Shown: piece by piece, positions 7,021 to 15,010 of the stretch
Layout: each line of letters begins with the position of its first letter
Position numbering within the stretch: position 1 is the stretch's first letter
Origin: Promethearchaeota archaeon
Lineage (GTDB): Archaea; Asgardarchaeota; Lokiarchaeia; Sigynarchaeales; SOKP01
NCBI GenBank assembly: GCA_019057775.1
Contig: JAHLWT010000043.1
Location: forward strand, 1 to 15,107
Direction: 5' to 3'
Length of the DNA stretch: 15,107 nucleotides
Made by a program: the position numbers and the translations under genes
Notes under the pieces: model-generated
The model's input: only the letters and a program-made list of their open reading frames with translations
Database searches by the model: none
Told to the model about the DNA's origin: nothing

Positions 7021-7245
7021 ATGACAGTTCTTTATAAAATGACATATAATTACGATGAAATTTATGATCCAAATGATAATCGAACTCGAAGAGAGAAAAC
7101 GGATTATTATGGAACTTCAAAACATTTAAAGGATTTCTTAAAAGACAACTTAGTGACACTCCTAGAGGGTGATTTAGGTAATAAGATCTTTTTTTCCTTA
7201 GAAATAACACCTATCGATGCAATTTTTTTAGGCGACGAGGAATAA
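7021..7245 (+). CDS. Hypothetical protein, 74 aa, last in NYN cluster
   Basis: No family recognised. The sequence suggests a small alpha/beta domain: a first strand (TVLYKMTYNYDEI), a charged polar loop (PNDNRTRREKTD), a helix (SKHLKDFLKDNLVTLLEG) and a last strand (KIFFSLEITPI), ending in an acidic tail (GDEE). It is acidic overall, soluble and without cysteines. It follows the ubiquitin-like gene by 31 nt and has its own strong ribosome binding site, so it belongs to the same transcription unit. The size and acidic tail would suit a binding partner or inhibitor of the NYN nuclease, but this is speculation. Confidence 0.7.
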   Translation: MTVLYKMTYNYDEIYDPNDNRTRREKTDYYGTSKHLKDFLKDNLVTLLEGDLGNKIFFSLEITPIDAIFLGDEE

Positions 7246-7480
7246 GGACTAAAATACATATTTAAATTTTTAAATAGATTTTTGATAATATCATATATTG
7301 TAAGACATCAATTTAGAGATATGAGGTACTATTGGAATTAATCATGTTTAATGAGGTATTAATAAATAAGAATAAAACAAACAAAAATTGTTATTAATCT
7401 AATTTCAACAATAAAGATAAATTAATTTGCATTAAGAAAATTATTCCAAGAATAGATAAGTAAAAAAGAGATGAGTTTTT
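7246..7480 (+). other. AT-rich intergenic region before the restriction-modification operon
   Basis: No coding frame of useful length was found. It contains an A/T-only inverted repeat TATTTAAA-TT-TTTAAATA at 7259-7276, 13 nt after the previous stop, which may mark the end of the NYN transcript or a promoter. It also holds two copies of ATGAGGTA, at 7321-7328 and 7351-7358, exactly 30 nt apart. The promoter of the methyltransferase gene must lie here, but no single convincing TATA box stands out. GAGATGAG at 7468-7475 is a weak ribosome binding site for the ATG at 7481. Confidence 0.4.
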
Positions 7481-9922
7481 ATGTCTAAAAAGACGGAAAG
7501 TTATGTACATAAAGAAAAAAAGCGTAAAAATAACCCTGAGGTAGGATTATCTGTATATGATAAAGAATTACCAAGAAAGTCCAAATATGATTATGATCCG
7601 CATTTAGATCCTCAATTAATTTGGACAAATAAATCAGAGAAAACTTCATTCGAAGTTCCAATTGTATCACTATTAACTCAAGAAAAAATTAATCCAAAAC
7701 AAATAATCAACAAATATCTTAAAGAAACTAAATATCAATCCACCTTAGACCACTTTTTTGATAAAAAAATTCCCTTAGATAAAAAAATAGAATTTTACCA
7801 ACACGATATAGATTGGACAAACAGACTTATTCTTGGAGATTCTCTATTAATAATGAATTCATTGCTAAATAAAGAGGGTATGGCAGGAAAGATTCAGATG
7901 ATTTATATTGATCCTCCTTATGGTATCAAGTATAATTCTAATTTTCAAGTTGATATTGGTTCAAGAGATGTTAAAGACGGTCAAGATAATTCTTTAACAC
8001 GAGAACCTGAACAAATAAAGGCATTCAGGGATACTTGGGAACTTGGAATTCACTCCTACTTAGCATATTTAAGAGATCGGCTTTTATTATGCAGATCTCT
8101 ATTATCTGAATCCGGTTCTGTTTTTATTCAAATAAATGATGAAAATCTTAATTATGTTATTCAGATAATGCAGGAAATCTTTGGTAAAGTTAATTTTGTT
8201 TCTATAATTCCTTTTAAAAAAACTGGTAGTGCTGCCAGTAAATATTTAGCTAATATAAATGATTTTTTGGTTTGGTTTGCAAAAAATAAGCAAAAAATGA
8301 AATATCATCAATTATATAAAAAGAGAGAAATTGATCTCAATACATTAAAAACTTATAATAAAATAGAATTGGAAGATGGAACAAGAAGAAGTCTTACTTC
8401 TGAAGAAAAAGAAAAAGGGTTGATACCAAAAAATGCTCAACTTTTTACAACTATTAGTTTAACTTCACAAGATTATCAAGAAAGTAGATCAAAGCCATTC
8501 AATCATAAGGGTAAGGAATTTTTACCTCCAAGAAATAGACATTGGAGTGTTTCTATTGAAGAAGGATTACCAAATCTAGCTAAAAGAAAAAGGTTATTCG
8601 AAACAGAAAATTCTCTCAGGTTTATTTATTATCTAGACGATTTCCCGATAATTCCATTATCAAATATGTGGTGTGATACAATGGGTGAGACTTCGCCAAT
8701 ATATGTTGTTCAAACAAACATTAAAGTAATACAAAGATGCATGTTAATGACTACTGATGTAGGTGATTTAGTTTTTGATCCAACTTGTGGCTCGGGAACA
8801 ACATCATTTATAGCAGAGCAATGGGGAAGAAGATGGATTACTTGTGATACTAGTAGAATCTCCATTATTTTAGCAAAGCAAAGAATAATCACTTCTTTTT
8901 TTGATTATTATAAAATTAAGAATCAAGAGATATTAGATTTTATATATAAAAAACATCCTCATATATCAGCCAGCACTATTGCTTATGACAAAGAAATCGA
9001 TTATGAAATAGTATATGACGATCCTGAAATAGATAAATCAATAATTAGAGTCTCAGGACCTTTTACTTATGAAACAATATCATCTTCACAAATAATGATC
9101 TCTATTGAAGAATCTTTAAGGGAAGATAATGAGGAAGCAATAGATGCTAAAAATTTCGTTGAAAAGGTATTATTTTACTTAAAACATGATGGATTATCAT
9201 ATCCAAACAATCGAAAACTAAAATTAAAAAACATCCAATCATATAATAAGAATTTTCTTCATGGATGCGCTTTAACTGAAAATGGAAAGGAAGAAACTGT
9301 TGCTATTTCAATAGGCCCCGAATTTGGAGATGTAGGTCTTTCCCAAGTGGAGCAAGCTATCTATTCCGCCTTACATGAACAATTTATTTGGTTAATTTGT
9401 ATTGGATTTAATTTTGATGAAGCAGCTCAAATTAAACTAACCCATAATAAGCCAGATCCTAAACAGCTTAAATGTGTTATGGCGCTTATAAACCCTGATA
9501 TTGAGATCGAAGATTTACAAAAAAAACCGTCGGGAGTGCAAATGTTTACCGTTTTTGGAGAACCTGAACTTAAATTATCTAAACTGGATGAGAAATATCA
9601 AATTGAATTAGTCGCTATCGATACTTATAATCCCCAAACTGGAGAGATTGAGAGCTTTACTCCAGAAAAAATAAATGTGTGGTTTGTTGATGAGAACTTT
9701 GATGAGCAAACTTTTTTAATACATCAGATGATTTTTCCAAACCCAAATAAACAAACCAAAAGAATGAAAAAAAAATTAGAAAATCTAACTGATAGCTCAA
9801 AAATTGAATACATTATAGGGATAAAATCAATACCTTTTGAAGCAAGATCAAATAAAAAAGCTGCGATTAAAATTGTCGATTATCGTGGCAATGAAATATT
9901 AAGTGTTATAGATTTAAATTAA
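7481..9922 (+). CDS. Type III-like site-specific DNA (adenine-N6) methyltransferase, Mod subunit, 813 aa
   Basis: Methylates a base, most likely adenine N6, in a specific DNA sequence to protect host DNA. Motif IV DPPY is at 144-147, inside the conserved stretch MIYIDPPYGIKYNSNFQ, and the SAM-binding motif I DPTCGSGTT is at 433-441. The order IV then I is that of beta-class enzymes such as Type III Mod subunits. Other family landmarks are NRLILGDSLLIMNSLL upstream, RDTWELGIHSYLAYLRDRLLL, and AEQWGRRWITCDTSR after motif I. The variable region between about 240 and 400 should hold target recognition. The C-terminal third (about 480-813), including VFGEPE and a final KIVDYRGNEILSV, resembles the extension of methyltransferases paired with BPTD_3080-type restriction proteins. 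All key residues are intact. It is first in a three-gene operon, 1 nt before the Res gene. Confidence 0.93.
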   Translation: MSKKTESYVHKEKKRKNNPEVGLSVYDKELPRKSKYDYDPHLDPQLIWTNKSEKTSFEVPIVSLLTQEKINPKQIINKYLKETKYQSTLDHFFDKKIPLDKKIEFYQHDIDWTNRLILGDSLLIMNSLLNKEGMAGKIQMIYIDPPYGIKYNSNFQVDIGSRDVKDGQDNSLTREPEQIKAFRDTWELGIHSYLAYLRDRLLLCRSLLSESGSVFIQINDENLNYVIQIMQEIFGKVNFVSIIPFKKTGSAASKYLANINDFLVWFAKNKQKMKYHQLYKKREIDLNTLKTYNKIELEDGTRRSLTSEEKEKGLIPKNAQLFTTISLTSQDYQESRSKPFNHKGKEFLPPRNRHWSVSIEEGLPNLAKRKRLFETENSLRFIYYLDDFPIIPLSNMWCDTMGETSPIYVVQTNIKVIQRCMLMTTDVGDLVFDPTCGSGTTSFIAEQWGRRWITCDTSRISIILAKQRIITSFFDYYKIKNQEILDFIYKKHPHISASTIAYDKEIDYEIVYDDPEIDKSIIRVSGPFTYETISSSQIMISIEESLREDNEEAIDAKNFVEKVLFYLKHDGLSYPNNRKLKLKNIQSYNKNFLHGCALTENGKEETVAISIGPEFGDVGLSQVEQAIYSALHEQFIWLICIGFNFDEAAQIKLTHNKPDPKQLKCVMALINPDIEIEDLQKKPSGVQMFTVFGEPELKLSKLDEKYQIELVAIDTYNPQTGEIESFTPEKINVWFVDENFDEQTFLIHQMIFPNPNKQTKRMKKKLENLTDSSKIEYIIGIKSIPFEARSNKKAAIKIVDYRGNEILSVIDLN

Positions 9923-9923
9923 A

Positions 9924-12900
9924 TTGGTGATAATAATTTCTTTTGTAGACAATCCAATAATTAATAACCCTTTTGAAAAGCCCTCAAAATACTATGAGAA
10001 AAAAAATGGGAAATTTAATTTAACTGAATCAAGACGCCCTTCTGGATATTGGGATAAAGAAGAATATGTTAAATTAGACTTAGTAAATGAAATTAGAGGT
10101 TTAGTTGAAGAGTGGCGGCAAAACAGTTATCCCAATACGACCCAAATTACAAAACATCTACTTCAATATTGGACAGATGAAAATCGTTTTAGAAAATTAT
10201 TCTTTTGTCAACATGAGTTAATTGAAACGATAATCTGGCTAATTGAGGCTGCTCCTAAAGAGATTAAAGATAAAATTCCTTTAGATAAGCCATTCAATAT
10301 TGATCCAAAGAGTAATTTTAAACCATTTATAAGATATTGCGGAAAAATGGCTACTGGGACGGGTAAAACTGTAGTTATGGCTTGTCTTATAGCATGGCAA
10401 GTTATTAATTACCTCTATAATGTACAAGATAAACGATTTACCAATAACATATTGGTTGTCACACCAAATAGGACGGTAAGGCAAGGAGATTCGGATTCAT
10501 TAAATCCAAGTTCAGAAAGAAATCTCTATGATACTTTTGATTTAGTTCCAAAAGATCTTCGAGATTTACTTTTCCAAGGAAACTATTTTATTACAAATTG
10601 GCATTACTTCATGTTAAAAGATGATTCAAATAAAAGAACAGTTCTAAAAAGAGGAAAAGAATCTGATAAAGCTTTTATAAAGAGAATGATATCAGAAGGT
10701 TTTAATCATATTAATTCTAATAAAAGATTTTTTATTTTAAATGATGAAGCTCATCATGCATATCGTATTTCGCCAGATGCAATACAGAATTTGCATCAAA
10801 CTCAGAAGAAAAAGATAGAAGAGAAGATCTTTTTTTATAAAAGTATGATAGAAGGATTAGATGAAGGAGTAGAATATTTAAAACAATTGAAAGCTTCAAG
10901 TATTAAAAAAGACCAAAAATTAGCGAAAAATATAGAAGAGTTATCAAAATCCGAAGAAATCTTATTTCGAAAAATAATTCACGACTATGAAAAAATTGCA
11001 GAACTGGAAGAAATTATTAATGCTATTAATAAAGGAAAAAATTATATACGCAAACTAAAAAATTCTGAAGATAAAGCAGAAAACATTCTTGCTGATAAAA
11101 TTCAAGTTTTAGAAGAATCTAAAATAGAGGAAATTAGAGATAAAATTTTTGATTATTATAACTTAGGTCAAGATATTTTTAGAGGGTATTTAAAGTTAAA
11201 TGATGAATTAATAGAAGCCACAGTATGGATTGGAGGGCTAGATCGTATACATTTGCAGATTGGGATTAATTTTTGTATTGATCTTTCAGCTACGCCACAT
11301 TATAACAAAGTTTCTGGTCATGATGAAGGCTCTTCATTTCCATGGATTGTGTCTGATTTTTGTTTAGCAGATGCTATAGAGAGTGGAATAACAAAAATAC
11401 CAAGATATCCTTTAAAAGATAACGCCCCCGAAACAATTGCGCGATATTATCGTTTGTGGAAACATATTAAAGAAGAAATAAAGAAAAAAGACCCCGGGGC
11501 AAGAGGATATAAGCCAGAATCTGTATTTAAACATGCACAAGATGCTTTAGAAACTTTAGCGAGTCAATGGAAAAGTTCAAAAAGTATTTTTGAGGAAAAC
11601 AATTATGAAGTTCCACCTCTGATGATTATTATCTGTCCTCAAGTTAATACTGCTCAACATTTCTATGAGGTCATAAGTCAAGGCAGTTCCATCGATGATT
11701 TTAAAAATCCTTCTATTGACCAAATGAAATATACCTTACAGATTGATTCTTCAACCTTAAAAAAAGCTGAAGCTATGGTGGGAGATATTGACCCTAATCT
11801 TAGTAAAGAAGAAGCATTTAGAGAGTTGGTATCAAACATTGGAAAGTCAAATACAAATGGCCAAGATGTAAGGTGTGTAATTTCTGTGGGGATGCTTAAT
11901 GAAGGTTGGGATGCACATAATGTCACTCAAATTCTTGGCGTTCGTGCATTTAAATCATCATTATTATGTGAACAGGTTGTTGGTCGTGGACTACGTAGAA
12001 TGAATTATGATGATTTTACAGTAGAAGAATATGTCGATGTATATGGTATACCTTTTGATTTCCTCCCTACAAAAGGAGAAACTGGGAAGCCTTCTAAACC
12101 AAAACCTACAGTTTTGGTTAGAGCTGAAGGTAAAAATAAAGCTTTTGAAATAAAATTTCCCAGAGTAGAAGGATATAATATAAGCATAAATGAGAAAGTA
12201 AAATTAGATCGTTCTAAATGTAGCCCTATAAAATTGGATACTAATGTGGCCCCAACCGAAGTAATAACAGCACTTTATTCCGGAACAACAAGTTTAGATG
12301 AGGCTGATATACAAAATAGGAAAGAGGCGTATAAAAGATTACAACGTATTACATTTTATTTAGCAAATGAAGTATTGAATAATAAGAAAAATTTAAGAAC
12401 TGGGCAAAAAGCTTATGAAATTAGAGTAAAATTATTTCCAAAAATTTTTAAGATTGTAGAAATATTTCTTCAAGATTTTGTAATTGAAAGTAAGGATGCT
12501 CCAAAAGAAGAAGCTTATTTACTTAAATACCAAGAAAGAATAATCAAGCAATTATCAAACGCAATTGTTCCTGATGAAGAACTTTCTGAGATAAAAATTT
12601 TACCTATATTAGAAAGATTTAGACCTTATGGTTCATCTTCGAATGTCTCTTTTAGAACCTCTCAAATAAACAAAGCAAAACCTACGAAGAAGAGTCATAT
12701 TAATTATGTGTTATGCTTGAATCTAAAGATAAGTGAACCTAAAAAGATTTTTGAAACATCACCGTATGTTTATTCCTATGTCCATAATGATCACTTAGGT
12801 TTTAATATCCCCTTAATATTTGATCAATCAAATTTTGATAAAAAATATAACTATATCTATCCAGATTATATTTTTACAATATTACTTAATGATGAAGATG

Positions 12901-13208
12901 TAAAAAAATTAGATTCTTCCAGTGAAGATGGTAATCAAATAATTTGGACTGAAGAACAGAAAAATTCTCGATTAATTTATGTTATATATACGACTTCTAC
13001 AGGATTAGATGATTATATTGATATGGAGACGGCGAATGAAAAAGCGATTAAACAATGGACAGAAGCGCTTAATAATTTAGGCGGTTTAGGAACCGTATAT
13101 GGTTTTTGGACATATATAATTAAAGGTCAAAAGGATGATTTAAATAAATTAATTGAAAAGAAAAGAAAGGAAATCATATTATTAAATTCCCAAAAAGGAA
13201 AAGTTTAA
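9924..13208 (+). CDS. Type III-like restriction helicase subunit (Res, BPTD_3080-like), 1094 aa, degenerate nuclease site
   Basis: The ATP-driven motor of the restriction system. The N-terminus (DNPIINNPFEKPSKYY, SRRPSGYW) is typical of the BPTD_3080 group. Superfamily 2 helicase motifs are intact: I ATGTGKT (143-149), II DEAH (274-277), III SATP (455-458), VI QVVGRGLRR (684-692). Between motifs II and III there is a charged coiled-coil insertion of about 130 residues (roughly 293-425), which I do not recall from relatives. The C-terminal nuclease domain keeps Pro-Asp (980-981) and the following helix (KQWTEALNNLGGLG), but the strand that should read like LILEVKG is LIYVIYTTSTG (1017-1027), without Glu or Lys, so it is probably inactive. 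The start is uncertain: TTG 9924 and GTG 9927 overlap a GGTGAT ribosome binding site (9926-9931) that would better serve a codon near 9936. Partners are Mod upstream and PLD downstream. Confidence 0.92.
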   Translation: MVIIISFVDNPIINNPFEKPSKYYEKKNGKFNLTESRRPSGYWDKEEYVKLDLVNEIRGLVEEWRQNSYPNTTQITKHLLQYWTDENRFRKLFFCQHELIETIIWLIEAAPKEIKDKIPLDKPFNIDPKSNFKPFIRYCGKMATGTGKTVVMACLIAWQVINYLYNVQDKRFTNNILVVTPNRTVRQGDSDSLNPSSERNLYDTFDLVPKDLRDLLFQGNYFITNWHYFMLKDDSNKRTVLKRGKESDKAFIKRMISEGFNHINSNKRFFILNDEAHHAYRISPDAIQNLHQTQKKKIEEKIFFYKSMIEGLDEGVEYLKQLKASSIKKDQKLAKNIEELSKSEEILFRKIIHDYEKIAELEEIINAINKGKNYIRKLKNSEDKAENILADKIQVLEESKIEEIRDKIFDYYNLGQDIFRGYLKLNDELIEATVWIGGLDRIHLQIGINFCIDLSATPHYNKVSGHDEGSSFPWIVSDFCLADAIESGITKIPRYPLKDNAPETIARYYRLWKHIKEEIKKKDPGARGYKPESVFKHAQDALETLASQWKSSKSIFEENNYEVPPLMIIICPQVNTAQHFYEVISQGSSIDDFKNPSIDQMKYTLQIDSSTLKKAEAMVGDIDPNLSKEEAFRELVSNIGKSNTNGQDVRCVISVGMLNEGWDAHNVTQILGVRAFKSSLLCEQVVGRGLRRMNYDDFTVEEYVDVYGIPFDFLPTKGETGKPSKPKPTVLVRAEGKNKAFEIKFPRVEGYNISINEKVKLDRSKCSPIKLDTNVAPTEVITALYSGTTSLDEADIQNRKEAYKRLQRITFYLANEVLNNKKNLRTGQKAYEIRVKLFPKIFKIVEIFLQDFVIESKDAPKEEAYLLKYQERIIKQLSNAIVPDEELSEIKILPILERFRPYGSSSNVSFRTSQINKAKPTKKSHINYVLCLNLKISEPKKIFETSPYVYSYVHNDHLGFNIPLIFDQSNFDKKYNYIYPDYIFTILLNDEDVKKLDSSSEDGNQIIWTEEQKNSRLIYVIYTTSTGLDDYIDMETANEKAIKQWTEALNNLGGLGTVYGFWTYIIKGQKDDLNKLIEKKRKEIILLNSQKGKV
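9926..9931 (+). promoter_or_regulatory. Ribosome binding site-like GGTGAT at the Mod-Res junction
   Basis: GGTGAT matches the archaeal anti-Shine-Dalgarno sequence and lies 3 nt after the Mod stop codon. It overlaps the in-frame TTG (9924) and GTG (9927) start candidates. If used, the first codon would be ATT at 9936, a rare start; otherwise Res is read by coupling with the end of Mod. Confidence 0.4.
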
Positions 13209-13217
13209 TTATTCCAT

Positions 13218-14288
13218 ATGAATGAGCCAGAATTTAGTTTAATAGATAATAATTGTACTGCTAAAAGGGGAACTCTTTTAGAATGGTTAAAAAAAGAGAT
13301 TTGGAAATGTAATAAATTGAATATTGCTTCAGCTTTCTTTTATAATATCTTAAATAGTAGTTCTAACGAGTTAGACATATTTCAATACATGTTAAAAAAT
13401 AATTTAATGATCAAAATTAATTTAATACTAAGCGACAGGATTTCAGAAGACATTAAAAAAATTCTTTCAGCATGGATTCAAAAAAAAGACTTAGTTGATA
13501 ATTCTGAAAAAAACAAGAATTTTTTAGAAATATTGAATCAATTAGATTTAATTATTTTCGTCTTGAATAATGATTTACAAGGAAATTCCCGATTTTTTCA
13601 TCCTAAATTATATCTTTTAGAAAATAATGAAAATCCTATAGCGTTCTTTTTAGGATCCTCTAATTTAACTTCTGCAGGATTATCAGATAACATTGAATTG
13701 AATTTATTCGAAACTGAACCTAAGAGATGCATAGAATTTAAGAAATGGTTTGATAAAATAAAAAATATTGCAAAACCAATTTCAATCGAAATTTTAAACA
13801 AAATACATCCAATTCCCGATGTTGATTATAGAAGTTCATGTGAAGTACAAAAAGAAAAAATTATCAAGGAATTAACAAGTATTAAATTGATTCAATTGGA
13901 TCAATCTCTCCAAAATGTGGATATTAGCTATGATGAGAAACAAAAAGCAATTGAACTGAAAGGGATGGTTCTCTATGATTATAATTCAGGAACTCATCAA
14001 CCTATAGAGTTGAATGAAACGATTGCTTGGGCTATTGGTAAAATTGATTCTTTGCAGAATTTTAAATCCTTGAACTTCACAAAAATTGCTGAGGATGATC
14101 TAATTCAAGCTTTTTTTGAAAAATTTGATTACAAACAAAATATTCCCTGGATTGGTTTATTAAAAAATAGCTATAGGACTCTTCCAAAAGAAAACAGAAT
14201 AAAATTTGATAAGGAATCATATAAAGATGTATATATTCAAATATTGATTAAAAATGGTAATTTATATCAAGAAAAGATAATTTTCTAA
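13218..14288 (+). CDS. Phospholipase D-fold (HKD) nuclease, 356 aa
   Basis: A predicted metal-independent endonuclease of the PLD superfamily, likely the cutting subunit of the operon. It has one HKD-type motif: His128 and Lys130 in FHPKLYLLE, then Asn149 in GSSNLTSAGL and Glu160 in NIELN. This is the arrangement of restriction-type PLD nucleases, which form a single active site across a homodimer (BfiI is the known example). The N-terminal part (13-45, LLEWLKKEIWKCNKLNIASAF) is the usual first strand-helix of the fold. Residues about 205-356 form a separate C-terminal region with no recognised family and may bind DNA or the partner proteins. It starts 9 nt after the Res stop with only a weak ribosome binding site, so coupled translation is likely. 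It is too different in context to be DISARM DrmC. Its stop codon abuts that of the convergent gene. Confidence 0.85.
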   Translation: MNEPEFSLIDNNCTAKRGTLLEWLKKEIWKCNKLNIASAFFYNILNSSSNELDIFQYMLKNNLMIKINLILSDRISEDIKKILSAWIQKKDLVDNSEKNKNFLEILNQLDLIIFVLNNDLQGNSRFFHPKLYLLENNENPIAFFLGSSNLTSAGLSDNIELNLFETEPKRCIEFKKWFDKIKNIAKPISIEILNKIHPIPDVDYRSSCEVQKEKIIKELTSIKLIQLDQSLQNVDISYDEKQKAIELKGMVLYDYNSGTHQPIELNETIAWAIGKIDSLQNFKSLNFTKIAEDDLIQAFFEKFDYKQNIPWIGLLKNSYRTLPKENRIKFDKESYKDVYIQILIKNGNLYQEKIIF

Positions 14289-14999
14289 CTAGAAATTCCA
14301 ATTTGGGATTATATATTTGAAATCTTCATCTTCTTGTAATAGATTTAAGGCTTTGAGTTTTTCAAAATATTTCTTATTTATTTTTTGAGTTTCTATTTTT
14401 ATTATTTGCTCAATTTCTTTCTCTCTTTGTATTCTTAAACCTTTAGCATTCTCACTTAGTTCATTTTGTAAATATATATCTTCAATTTTTTTAGAATGTG
14501 CTGGAAAAATTATTAAATCGTTTGATTCTTTGATTGTTTGGCTTATAAGATTAATTCTCTCCTTTGATTTTTGAATTTGCATTAAAAATTTGGAGTTTTT
14601 TTCTAATAATCTAGTATTGTGATTCTGGTTATTTTCTATAGCATATCTGATTTTTAACCAATGTTTAAAAATTAAAATGTATTTAATTACTTCTTCTTTT
14701 AATTCTTCAAATTCCATTTCAGGAATCTTGTCTTTCTCAGAATTAATTTTATTATTTAAAGAATCTACATGATTCTTAATTTCAGATTCTCTCTCTTTTA
14801 TTATTTGATCTTGTAGTGCAATAATTCTTTTTAGTTTCTCAGAATCTTTCTCTTTTATCTCTTCTTTTAAAGTACGAGAATTATTACTTGAATCTTTGTT
14901 AACCTGTCTTTCCTTGTTCTCAATTTTAATCTCAATGGAGTTATTTCTAAAAAACTTATCGAGATTCATTGTAACTTTTTTTTTCTTAGATCTTTTCAT
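14289..14999 (-). CDS. Lysine-rich coiled-coil protein with PIP-box-like N-terminus, 236 aa
   Basis: No family recognised. The N-terminus is a basic run (KRSKKKK, 2-8) followed by TMNLDKFF (10-17), which resembles a PCNA-interacting box (Q-x-x-L-x-x-F-F) without the Gln. Residues about 40-120 and 135-235 are highly charged helices with heptad character (EEIKEKDSEKLKRIIALQDQ; EREKEIEQIIKIETQKINKK in the later part), joined by a short hydrophobic segment LIIFPAH near residue 165. No signal peptide or membrane helix is present. It may be a DNA-associated structural or accessory protein. The ATG at 14999 is preferred over the internal Met11 because the latter would cut the basic run. Its stop directly abuts the PLD stop on the other strand with no space for terminators. 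Whether it belongs to the restriction system is unclear. Confidence 0.7.
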   Translation of the reverse strand: MKRSKKKKVTMNLDKFFRNNSIEIKIENKERQVNKDSSNNSRTLKEEIKEKDSEKLKRIIALQDQIIKERESEIKNHVDSLNNKINSEKDKIPEMEFEELKEEVIKYILIFKHWLKIRYAIENNQNHNTRLLEKNSKFLMQIQKSKERINLISQTIKESNDLIIFPAHSKKIEDIYLQNELSENAKGLRIQREKEIEQIIKIETQKINKKYFEKLKALNLLQEDEDFKYIIPNWNF

Positions 15000-15010
15000 A
15001 GCTTAAATAA

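Noticed and set aside
7259..7276. TATTTAAA-TT-TTTAAATA as an intrinsic terminator or attachment site
   Set aside because: The arms are A/T only, so the RNA stem would be weak and such palindromes are common here; it is kept only as a note in the intergenic entry.
11678..11926. Open frame of 82 codons on the minus strand inside Res, and similar short minus-strand frames inside other genes (821-1093, 6142-6324, 6986-7210, 8710-8892, 10281-10484, 12005-12187, 13598-13801)
   Set aside because: Each lies wholly or almost wholly inside a strongly supported gene on the other strand, has no ribosome binding site or family likeness, and reads as low-complexity translation.
13218..14288. DISARM system, suggested by methyltransferase, helicase and PLD genes together
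   Set aside because: No DrmA, DrmB or DrmD equivalent is present, and the Mod and Res proteins carry the landmarks of the BPTD_3080/Type III family.
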